Assembly: GCF_027244095.1 (NCBI RefSeq)
Contig: NC_069670.1
Span: 19,829,820-19,893,819, forward strand
Source: Hemicordylus capensis
Lineage: Eukaryota > Chordata > Lepidosauria > Squamata > Cordylidae
DNA length: 64,000 nt
Direction: 5' to 3'
The translations under genes and the position numbers were made by a program. Every line of letters starts with the position of its first letter. The stretch's first letter is position 1. Positions 23,401 to 31,696 of the stretch are shown one piece after another. Under the pieces are notes generated by a model. The model was not told the origin of the DNA and did not search any database. It saw nothing but the letters and a program-made list of their open reading frames with translations.

Positions 23401-24483
23401 CAAAGCAAAGAGGAGTTCTGCAGAACCCAGGACATCTCCTGCAGAATTCATGCTTGCTACAACATGACTGCCTGGGTCAGAGAGATTTCCCTCCCATCTG
23501 ATTCAGTAGCCTGGCTGTTGCTTAGGCATGAACAGCGCCTCCAATCTTGGTTTTAACTGAAAGGCGATCAGAAAACAAACTTCTCAAACCCCAATTATGA
23601 GCATGTGGAGTTCCCTATCATTTTAAAACCACCATTGGAAAGCCCAGCCCTGCTTCCTTACCTCCAACAATCAGTGAAGTTGCGGTGCTGAAGTTTGAGG
23701 TTCCATAAACTCTTTCGGCACACAAATAAAGACCCGAATCTTCCTTTTGGACATGGTCAATTTCCAGTATCAAGTTCCTTTCTTCTGCTCTGCAACCAAA
23801 TTTGTCTGTAATCTTCTTATCATTGCAAGTCTTGATTAAAAGAGGTAATTCGCCTTCTCTTCTTCTGTACCAGCTGAATGAAAATTCAAAACCCTGAGCT
23901 TTTTCTTTCAAAGCACATGTGATCTTAGCCGTGTTCCCAGGATCCGCAAACTGGAACCGTCGATTCTGAGACAGCAGAGACTGAGCTTGCAACACTATTG
24001 AGACAAGCACAGCAAGGAACATTGTGTGGCTGTAATAGTTCACTTCCAGGCTTCTAACCACAAAAAAACAGAGTTTATATTTAAAAAAAACATGATTCCT
24101 GCCTGGCAATCCCTACATTTTGCCCTAGATTTTTGCAATATCTGGATATTGCAAAAAATAAAATAAAAAATCCCCTAGATTCTTGTAATATCTGTGCAAA
24201 AATAAATCTCCCCTCTAAGCAGTTTTCATGCATCGGACCCGAATTCTTCCTTTTCTACATGTAGGCATCAGAATCTGGGCTACAGATTTTCCCACAAAGG
24301 AAACAGTAGAAATAAACGTAAGTTAAGCATGCCAAATATTTAATCAAAACTCTCCTAAGGTTTCAGAATACACTGAAATTCAACCAGCCCAATTTCTCAG
24401 ATGCAAAGCATTAAGGTTCAGGTCCGAGCCAAAGAAAAAAGAGTACCTGTAGAGGAGAAAAAGAAGTACGTGGCCAGCAGCAT
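16611..24483 (-). CDS. Gene A2: V-C1 immunoglobulin-superfamily ITIM receptor, six exons
   Basis: Tandem paralogue of A1 on the same strand; start codons are about 13.6 kb apart. Six exons join in frame: 24483-24447, 23994-23662, 21167-20859, 20264-20130, 18096-18050, 16706-16611; 957 nt, about 318 residues. Splice sites and phases match A1 throughout. V, transmembrane and ITIM exons have exactly the A1 lengths; C1 is nine bases shorter and the spacer six bases shorter. No stop or frame break was seen. The conserved layout and ICYAQL tail motif imply an inhibitory surface receptor. Introns share long non-coding similarity with A1 (for example 18.45-19.1 kb with 5.3-6.3 kb), which points to segmental duplication. 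Confidence 0.83.
16803..17395 (+). mobile_element. GC-rich fold-back relative in the A2 3' region
   Basis: Left end GCCATTCACACAATCAAAAA as in the 45.6 kb copy. The right side carries GGAAGCGAGCTAGGAGGGAA and runs into a TG array. It includes an inner inverted pair around ATCTGACGTCAGATG. Its long open frames on both strands have no recognisable product. Confidence 0.4.
17401..17442. repeat. (TG)n microsatellite
   Basis: About 20 TG units downstream of A2. Confidence 0.9.
18050..18096 (-). CDS. A2 exon 5: short cytoplasmic spacer exon
   Basis: 47 nt between GTTCCCCAAG and CTGCAG|GTAAGA, phase 1 in and 0 out. It encodes GFQPQFSEPPASEALQ, homologous to A1 exon 5, and contains no tyrosine. Confidence 0.73.
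18185..18485 (+). mobile_element. 5S-head/tRNA SINE just upstream of A2 spacer exon
   Basis: Diverged head (GGGCTAAACAGGTTTTCATT), a clear tRNA-like unit (TGTAGCTCAGTCCTAGAGC, CCCAGGTTCATTCC) and the common tail. Confidence 0.6.
19605..19890 (+). mobile_element. 5S-head SINE in A2 intron
   Basis: GGGAGGAGAGCTGGTCTTGT to CAGCTTCCTATGTTCC. Flanked by blocks that recur inverted at 23290-23460. Confidence 0.65.
20130..20264 (-). CDS. A2 exon 4: connecting peptide and transmembrane segment
   Basis: 135 nt, the same length and phases as A1. The stalk ASSADPPGSVDQCTSYK keeps the lone cysteine; the membrane run goes from IPLAVGG to SFLWI and is followed by RLCPSGPG. Confidence 0.82.
20859..21167 (-). 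CDS. A2 exon 3: C1-like Ig domain
   Basis: 309 nt from TCCTTAG to GCAG|GTGAGG. It encodes DSYTLSTWVM, HLACVVHGASN, VSWSISGD and KLYTCEVRFNSSG, near-identical to A1 apart from a short gap near the A strand. Such closeness suggests a recent duplication or gene conversion. Confidence 0.84.
21412..21512 (+). mobile_element. 5S-head SINE, head only
   Basis: GATTGCTGGTCTTGTCCATC then TTTGCTAAGCAGGGTCTGCC and GGATGGGAGACAACAAG. It ends abruptly. Confidence 0.5.
22025..22360 (-). mobile_element. CR1-type LINE reverse-transcriptase fragment
   Basis: Minus-strand frame contains QLGPVLFSFFINDLE, AADDTQLFRAV and ELQKDLSKLGEWATKWH, with the (A)DD catalytic motif of reverse transcriptases. It lies in the A2 V-C1 intron and is fragmentary. 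Confidence 0.75.
22399..22672 (-). mobile_element. L2-like 3' element inserted in A2 upstream-intron block
   Basis: TATACCGCCCTTCCAAAAAT to CTTTGCCCAGTTAGCAGGGG in reverse. The flanks (GCCTGCCGTGGACAAT | GCAAGTCAATGTGGCCAGTG) are joined without it in the A1 paralogue (about 9820-9870), so the insert postdates the A1/A2 duplication. Confidence 0.65.
22955..23285 (-). mobile_element. 5S-head SINE near A2 V exon
   Basis: Reverse full-length form from GGATCATAGGAAGCTGCCAT to the 5S head (CTGCTTAGCAAAGGGGATAA) and CTCTTCTCCC. Confidence 0.65.
23662..23994 (-). CDS. A2 exon 2: V-type Ig domain
   Basis: 333 nt, the same length as in A1, from CTCAATAG to GGAG|GTAAGG. Landmarks: AKITC, FSWYRRREGE, the extra pair KTC...FGC, EDSGLYLC, and SLIVGG at the end. 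RFQFAD at the A strand matches RFQFVG of A1 and QFQFVD of A3. Confidence 0.85.
24447..24483 (-). CDS. A2 exon 1: signal-peptide leader
   Basis: The ATG begins MLLATYFFFSST, closed by a phase-1 donor ACAG|GTACTC. It aligns with the A1 leader codon by codon except one missing codon. The signal peptide continues in the V exon (VLQAQSLLSQ). Confidence 0.75.
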
Positions 24484-24572
24484 CGCTGAACGCAGAAGAA
24501 AGACCCAGAAGCAATCATCCCAAGCTGGTATCTGGTCTTATACATGCCCATACAAGGAAAGGGTCTTGTACG

Positions 24573-24580
24573 TGACGTCA
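24573..24580. promoter_or_regulatory. CRE-like palindrome upstream of A2 leader
   Basis: TGACGTCA, the perfect cAMP-response-element palindrome, lies 90 bases upstream of the A2 ATG. The flanks (CTTGTA...TTTCTTGTAATGGAAC) are conserved upstream of A1 (about 10910-10943), where the core has changed to TGACGCAC. Conserved non-coding flank suggests a shared proximal promoter; use of the site is inference. Confidence 0.35.
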
Positions 24581-24944
24581 ATTTCTTGTAATGGAACAAC
24601 TCTGTGGGTAGCAGAGTGTAATGTTAAGAAAGGTCAATGAAGCTTCATTCCTAGTGTGCAGACACTGAGGTGTTATCAATAATGGACATTTGATGTGCAT
24701 AATTTAGGTGTTATCAGTCATGGGCATTTAGCTGAAGTCGCAGGACACGGGAACAAGAAGAGATTCATTCACCAGTAGATCTGCATCAGAGTCCAGAAGA
24801 TGAAAAGGTGTTTTGTTTTCAGTTTGCTAGGATTATTTTATTTTCTCTGCCAAACGTAAAAAAAAACCCAACTATTTTTGGAATCTAGTCTATTCACAAG
24901 TGATTTTTCAGATAGTTATTCATCTTCTGCAGAGATTTGGGAAG

Positions 24945-25140
24945 GTGCAGTAGCTTCATAGTGGAGCATCTACTTTGCATGCAGAAGGTCTCAGGTTCAA
25001 TCCCTGGCAGCATCTCCAGGTAGGACTGGGAGGGACTCCTGGTTGAAACCTGGCAGAGCTGCTGCCAGTCAGTGTGGACAAGACTGAGCAACATGGACCA
25101 ATGGTCTGACTCAGTAGACCGCAGTTTTCAGTGGTCCTAT
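24945..25140 (+). mobile_element. tRNA-unit SINE without 5S head
   Basis: TGCAGTAGCTTCATAGTGGA (degenerate A box), GGTTCAATCCCTGG (B box) and the common tail. It lies upstream of A2. Confidence 0.55.
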
Positions 25141-25194
25141 GTGAGAGGTGTTTAGCTAAAAGAAATTGGCTAATATACTTTTGTAACATTTTGA

Positions 25195-25890
25195 GAGGAG
25201 AGCTGGTCTTGTGGTAGCAAGCATGACTTGTCCCCTTAGCTAAGCAGGGTCTGCCCTGGTTGCATATGAATGGGAGACTACATGTGTGAGCACTGCAAGA
25301 TCTTCCCTTAGGGCAGAAAGTTTCAAGTTCCCTCCCTGGCAGCATCTCCAAGATAGGACAAGATTTTTTTTATTGAACCAACACACTACCAAAGCATACA
25401 GTACGTTGCCAAAGCACAATTATATACAAAGTGGTTGTTTGTACATCATATATCTCCAAAGATTTACACACAAGGATTTGGAAACCCACAAGGTTATGAA
25501 GTATATGCAGGTAGTACTGTAACTCAGGGATGGGGGGTTACAAGGCACATCAGGTAATTGGGGGAGGTTACGTCCAACGTCCATTTCCACAATTTGTCCC
25601 ATTGCTGTTTAGAAGAGATACTCTTGTCTTTTTGCACATAACCATACAAACTTTTCCAGAAGAGATTTACTGTCTCATCCACGTCAACCTCTTGGCCGCG
25701 TCTTCCCTCCCTATTCCTATGCAGGAGCATTGCATAAATGACATACAGGTTTACTAACCTGATTATGAGAAGGGGAACGGGCTGAGAGAGACTCCTGCCT
25801 GCAACCTTGGAGAAGCCGCTGCCAGTCTGTTAAGACAATACTGATCTAGATAGACCAGTATATGGCAGCTTCTTATGTTCCTATGTAACA
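25195..25890 (+). mobile_element. 5S-head SINE split by an insertion
   Basis: Head and middle at 25195-25357, tail at about 25776-25890. Between them a 0.42 kb segment begins with a T-run (TTTTTTTTATTGAACCAACA), as a reversed retrotransposon 3' end would. Confidence 0.55.
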
Positions 25891-25920
25891 TACGCTGATA
25901 TATGTATATATTTATACACT

Positions 25921-26697
25921 GATGGGGTCAGCGCTGTCGGTGACTGACCAGCAGAGGGATCTTGGGGTGGTGGTGGACAGTTCATTGAAAGTGTCGACTC
26001 AATGTGTGAAAAAGGCCATTTCCATGCTAGGGATCATTAGGAAGGGGACTGGAAATAAAACTGCTAATATCATAATGCTCTTATACAAATCTATGGTGTG
26101 GTCACATTTAGAGTACTGTGTACAGTTCTGGTCCCCATACCTCAGAAATGACATTGAACTGGAGAAGGTGCAGAAGAGGGTAACCAAGATTATCAGGAGA
26201 CTAGAGCAAGGCTACAACACCTGGTTTAGAAAATGACGACTGAGGGGAGCCATGATAGAGCTCTCTAAAATTATGTAGGGTTTGATGGAGAGAGTGTACA
26301 GAGAGACATGTTCCTCCCTCTCCCACAACACTAGAACCAGGGGTCATCCCATGAAACTGATTGGCAAGAAATCTAGAAACGACAAAAGGAAGTTCTTTTT
26401 CACACAATGCATAATTAACCTATGGAATTCTCTGCCACAAGATGTGGTGACAGCCAATAGCCTGGATGGCTTTAAGTCTCTCACTGGCTACTAGTCCGTG
26501 GGCTATAGGCCACCTCCAGTCTCAGAGGCAAGATACCTCGAATACCAGTTGCAGGAGCAACAGCAGAAGAGAGGGTCTGCCCTCAGCTCTTGCCTGTGGG
26601 GTTTTTGGAGGCATCTAGTTGGCCACTGTGTGAAATGGGATGGTAGGCTGGATGGGCCTTGGGCCTGATCCAGCAGGGCTGTTCTTAAGTACATATT
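25921..26697 (+). mobile_element. CR1-type LINE 3' fragment
   Basis: Frame DLGVVVDSSLKVSTQC ... MLLYKSMVWSHLEYCVQFW and ELEKVQKRVTKIIRRL is the C-terminal part of CR1/L3 reverse transcriptase. The 3' region ends GGGCCTGATCCAGCAGGG. Truncated at the 5' end and decayed. Confidence 0.8.
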
Positions 26698-26699
26698 AA

Positions 26700-27540
26700 A
26701 TGTTTTAAGACTGCTTAAGGAAAACCAACAAAAGACAAAACCAACAATAATAGTTTTCAGTCTACAGTTTTAAAAAGAGGGAGGAACAGATCTATTAAAG
26801 ATCGTGTGCTCCATTCCACTGCATGGCAGTGCACAGGCTATTGAAAGATGCTTGAGAATGCGTGAAAAGCCAGGACACCGATACCATTAATATAGAAAAA
26901 GTTCTGTTTAATACCAGCATTCTAATTTTTATTTTATTTTATAATTGTATCTACAAATAACCTAAATGTGAAGGGAACACAGAGGGGTAGAACGAACGAA
27001 TAAACCCAAACAGTATTTTTTTTTTGAGTTGATTGTTATTTGCTCTTGTTTGTAGCTTGTTTCCTTTGTACATTTCTGCAAAGAATTAAAAATAAAACAT
27101 ACAGAAAAAACATGTTGCATGTTCCAAGATCACAAACTTCAGATTTTGCTTTTCCTTTTTGCCTCTCCTTTTCACAATGATGCTAATGCTTACTATTAAC
27201 CCACTCAGTCTGTATTTCAGAGCTTGGAAGGTCTGAGCCACTTCTTCCTAATCCGGCTAGAAAACAAAATGGGAAGGTCAAAGGTCAGGTTTTACCACAT
27301 CTAAATGAAAAGAAAAGGCGTGTGGCAGGGGCGTTTCACCAAAACAATTCTTTCTATTCGCTTTCCTATACTTTGTATTAAGTTTTTAATTTTGTACACC
27401 GCCTTGAGATTTTATATTAGGCGGTATATAAATTCAATAAATGAATGAATGAATGAATGAATGAATAAGAAAGACACAATACTGTGCAACGGTAGCCATT
27501 GCTACTGACGATTTTCATCTTGCATGCCATTTGGGGCCAT
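26700..27540. other. Unassigned intergenic stretch between A2 and B1
   Basis: A/T-rich sequence ending in a LINE-like tail (GCGGTATATAAATTCAATAA) and (GAAT)n. No gene seen. Confidence 0.4.
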
Positions 27541-27559
27541 TTCTATTAGAAATACAGAA

Positions 27560-28400
27560 GGCTCTCGCTATTCGAGAGGATTCCATTCTCGCCTACAATC
27601 CCTCCACAGAAACTGCACAGAAACTCCCTCCTGTGGAGGAATTCACATCCCTCCACAGAAACTGCAAATAATGAAAGTCTGATGAAGACTCTTTGAAGTC
27701 TGGGGTTTAGGTTCCAGCACAACAAAATTGCCAATAATCACCAAAAAAGTAGAAAGGAAGTAGAAATAAAAGGGGGAAAGCACAGTACCTTACTCTCCAG
27801 CTCTCCAGCAATACCCCCCCAAACCCCAAATTTGCTGCCTTTGTGGGTTTGTTTGTTTTTTGTAAACATGAACCACAAAATGGCTCCAAGCAGCATCCGG
27901 AAAGGAAATGCCACAAAATGACACCAAAAGTCACTTCCAGTGGCCCAAGAACCATGGATAGGCAAAAATTGCCTGTTTTTAGTACCACGGATAATGAAAC
28001 TGGTCTTGTGGTAACTGGTCTTGTAGTAGCAAGCATGACTTGTTCTCTTAGCTAAGCAAGGTCCACCCTGGTTGCATATGAATGGGAGACTAGAAGTGTG
28101 AGCACTGTAAGAGATTCCCCTCAGGGGATGGAGCTGCTCTGGGAAGAGCATCTGAGGTTCCAAGTTCCCTCCCTGGCAACATCTCCAAGAGAGGGCTGAG
28201 AGAGATGCCTGACTGCAACCTTGGAGAAGCCGCTGCCAGTCTGTGAAGACAATACTGAGCTAGATAGACCAATGGTCTGACTCAGTATATGGCAGCTTCC
28301 TATGTTCCTATGTTCCTAAACTGGTCTCTAAGACCCATCCGCGGATGCGCGGAACCACGGTTGCTGAAACCATGGATGTTGAGGGTGGTGTTCCCTCTAA
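27560..28400. repeat. MITE-like repeat interrupted by a SINE
   Basis: TCTCGCTATTCGAGAGGATT at the left and CCGCGGATGCGCGGAACC at the right are in the style of Tigger-like ends. The SINE at 28004-28318 interrupts it. Also contains a short internal repeat CCCTCCACAGAAACTGCA. Confidence 0.35.
28004..28318 (+). mobile_element. 5S-head SINE within a MITE-like repeat
   Basis: ACTGGTCTTGTAGTAGCAAG to CCTATGTTCCTATGTTCCTA, flanked on both sides by AAACTGGT. The host repeat runs from about 27560 to 28385. Confidence 0.6.
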
Positions 28401-28499
28401 GGCATGCACAAGTGTGTGTGCGTGCTCACACATATTTTTGATGTCCACTCAGTTAATTTTAAATCAAAATTTAAAAATGAGAGAAAACACTGGTCGAGG

Positions 28500-28760
28500 G
28501 CCTCCTGGATGTTTTTCACACCCAGCTTTTCGTTCACATCCCTTCCAGAATGGAAGTGTGCATTCATATATTGGCCAGATTTACCCAGAAGTCCCTGCGA
28601 GCTATCAAGCATCACATCACACACAGTTTGGGTTTTTCATTGTGCCTAAGAGTGTAGCCCAATTTATATCCGGGGGGGGGGAAAGAAAAAATCCACTTTT
28701 TGTGTCGTTTTAGGGGGGAAACTTCGAACCCGCAGTAAAGCCTCGCAAAAAACCTGCTGT
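28500..28760. repeat. Repeat shared with 47.66-47.86 kb
   Basis: CAGATTTACCC.GAAGTCCCTGC, TTTTTCA.TG and GCAGTAAAGCCTC blocks recur at 47660-47860. Unclassified. Confidence 0.45.
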
Positions 28761-28789
28761 CTGGGGAAATTCCTGTATAACTTACAAGC

Positions 28790-29060
28790 AGATGGATATT
28801 CAGAAGTTACGTATTACAGCTAAAAAAAGTTCCTGGAGCTATCTTATACCTACATCCAGAGAACTTGCTGGCCCAAGACATGTTTTACTAGCCCATCTGC
28901 CCACCCGTACCTCTCTTTGTCATTTTATGGAAGATCAAGGCCTGAAAGGAAAAAATAATTACAGGGATGAGAGATCACACTTCTTTTTGAAATGCCGATA
29001 TTCCCATTACCAGTGGGATCTCCTTCATGGGACTTTTGTTTGCCGCTGACTCCACACTGT
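28790..29060 (+). mobile_element. Possible LINE ORF fragment
   Basis: Frame with AGPRHVLLAHLPTRTSLC and RSHFFLKCRYSHYQWDLLH resembles the Cys-His end common in LINE proteins (HFLLxCPxY). Short and isolated. Confidence 0.3.
28925..28941 (-). CDS. Possible last exon of B1 (very short tail)
   Basis: A good acceptor (TTTTTTCCTTTCAG) is followed, in the phase left by the transmembrane exon, by GLDLP and TAA. If used, B1 would have a tail of about ten residues without tyrosine. It lies inside a plus-strand stretch that resembles a LINE-derived ORF, so it may be chance. Confidence 0.25.
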
Positions 29061-29135
29061 CTGTAACGAGAAAAGCATTTAGTATCACTCCCGGAAGGGA
29101 TGAGTGTCATTGGAGTCATCTTACAACCACATTAC

Positions 29136-29234
29136 CTGAGTCAAGATGCTTTCTGAAGACCAGAGTTAAGGGCGGGACCAGCAAGAGGAGGACGATGCAA
29201 GGGATTCTATAATAGAATACAGAGGAGCAGCTTC
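29136..29234 (-). CDS. B1 transmembrane exon
   Basis: 99 nt from CTTTTGTAG to TCAG|GTAATG. Encodes GSCSSVFYYR, a hydrophobic stretch IPCIVLLLLVPPLTLVF, then RKHLDSG. It aligns with the B2 exon (IPCILLLLLIPP and RKHLAKG). The double proline inside the membrane run is conserved in both. Confidence 0.75.
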
Positions 29235-31198
29235 CTACAAAAGCAGAAGAAGGAAAAGAAGGAAACGGTGGTTGGCTACTCAATTTGGCAACGGGCCACA
29301 GGAGGGCCTAGTGCAAAGAGTAACAGCCCAAGCCCCCCTGGTTCTACACCATGAATGTATAAACTGGCCTTCTCCGTTGCTGCCCCTGAACTTTGGAATG
29401 TGCTCTTTATTGAGATAAGAGCCTCTCCATCTCTGGCAACTTTTAAAAAGACACAGAAGGCATATCTATTCACCCAGGCTTTTAATGAGATGTATAGTTT
29501 AGATATTTTTTAATATTGGGTTTTAATGTTTTCAATGATTTTGATTGTTAATTGATTTGATATTTTCAATTATTTTAATTGTAAACCGTCCAGAGACACA
29601 TGTTTTGAGTGGAATAGAAAGATTTTAAATCAATAAAATAAATAATAAACAGCCATATACCTAGGTGGTTATGGCCAAAAGACCCAGACGGGGGTGCTTC
29701 CTATCCTGGGGGGGAATTGGAAGGTTGTAGGAAGCACAGTCTCTCTGGACCGCCATGAGAAGTTCTCCTCTTCTTGAGGAGGAGAGCTGGTCTCACAGGA
29801 GCAAGCACAAATGGCCCCCTTTGCTAAGCAGGGCCTGCCTTGTTTTGCATTTGGATGGGAGGAACATAAGAAGCTTAGGGGGGATAGGGCCACTCCAATC
29901 CTTAGGGGATAGGGCCACTCTGGGAAGAGCATCTAAGGTTCCAAGTTCCCTCCCTGGCAACATCTCCAAGATAGGGCTGAGAGAGACTCATAAGAACATA
30001 GGAAGCTGCCGTATACTGAGTCAGACCATTGGTCCATCTAGCTCAGTATTGTCTACACAGACTGGCAGCGGCTTCTCCAAGGTTGCAGGCAGGAATCTCT
30101 CTCAGCCCTATCTTGGAGATGCTGCCAGGGAGGGAACTTGGAACCTAAGATGCTCTTCTCCATCCCCTAAGGGAATCTCTTCCAGTGCTCACACATCAAG
30201 TCTCCCATTCATATGCAACCAGGGTGGACCCTGCTTAGCTAAGGGGGCAAGTCATGCCTGCTACCACAAGAGAGAGATGTCTGCTGTAAGGTATTCCACT
30301 TATGGGATGGGGGCCATAATTCTGTGGCTTTGCATGCAGATGTTAAGTCTTGGGTGGCTTTAAGGGGGCTTAGACAAATATGTGGAGGGCAGGGCTATCC
30401 GTGGCGATTAGTCTTGATGGCTATAGGCTACCTCCGGGTCCAGAGGCAAGATGCCTCTGATTCCCAGTTGTAGGGGAGCAACAGCAGGAGAGAGGGCATG
30501 TCCTCAGCTCTTGCCTGTGGGCTTCCCAGAGGAATGCAGCAGGCCACTGGAGGAAACAGGATGCTGGTCTAGAGAGGCCTTGGGCCTGATCCAGAAGGGC
30601 TCTTCTTATGTCCTTACATTCTTAAGTTATTAGTGGGCCCCACTCTGCAAAGCTTGACACATGGTACCCCCCACCTATGCATGATGGATAGGTGTTTCGC
30701 CATTGCCCCTCTGGTCAAGGGGCTGAATTGGTGTTCCCATCCTCTTGTACCTGTGTTTGAGCACACCATGCTTGTGGGCACTACAGCACTGATGCTTCTG
30801 TTCTCTTGGTCTGAGCAGGAGTAAGTCGCCCCTTGGGTCCATCTCGTCGGAGGAATCAGCTTCAAACTCCAAACACTGGAAGCTCCCTTCCCATGAATTG
30901 TGTCACCATCACTCTGGCCCGGAGAGATTTCCCCGCTAATATTCCAGGAGACAGTGTCCCAATCAGGATTTGCATCGTAGAAGAGGCAAAGTAGGGGGAT
31001 ACTGTGGTTCATCTGAGCAAACTCCAGGGAGGAGGGCATCAGGATGGACAGGCTGGACCTAGAAGTATCTGAAAGAATGCCAAAAGGAGGATTCTTTAAA
31101 TAACAAATAACAGATGGACAGGGATCCATCTTATTTATTTATTATTTTTCTGTGTAAACCGCCCTGAGCCATTTTTTGAAGGGCAGTATAGAAATCAA

Positions 31199-31236
<38 letters not shown>

Positions 31237-31644
31237 GAAGAAGAAGAAGAGAAGAAAGAAAAACAAGTTAAAATAATCAACATAGCAATACCAGGGGATA
31301 GAAGAACAGAAGAAGAAAAATAGAAAAAATAACAAAACACAAAGATCTACAAATTGAAATTGAAAGGCTGTGGCAGAAAAAGACCAAACTAATCCCAGTG
31401 GTAATTGGCGCCCTGGGTGCAGTTCCAAAAGACCTTGAAGAGCACCTCAACACCATCGGGGCCACAGAAATCACCATCTGCCAATTACAAAAAGCAGCTT
31501 TACTGGGAACAGCCTATATTCTGCGACGATATCCATAATAACAGCAACAATACTGATAATAAAATTCTGGCATCCCAGGTCCTTGGGAAGGACTCGATGT
31601 CTGGATAAAACAAACCAGTCAATAATACCTGTCTGACTGTTGTT

Positions 31645-31696
<52 letters not shown>

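Noticed and set aside
29755-30363. 202-codon open frame on the plus strand
   Set aside because: It runs through two opposite 5S-head SINE copies; the translated text repeats at every SINE copy.
30751-31068. Naming B genes as pre-TCR alpha or a TCR constant gene
   Set aside because: C1 resembles those domains loosely, but B genes also have a V domain, and the tail and transmembrane residues do not match. Similarity is too weak for a symbol.
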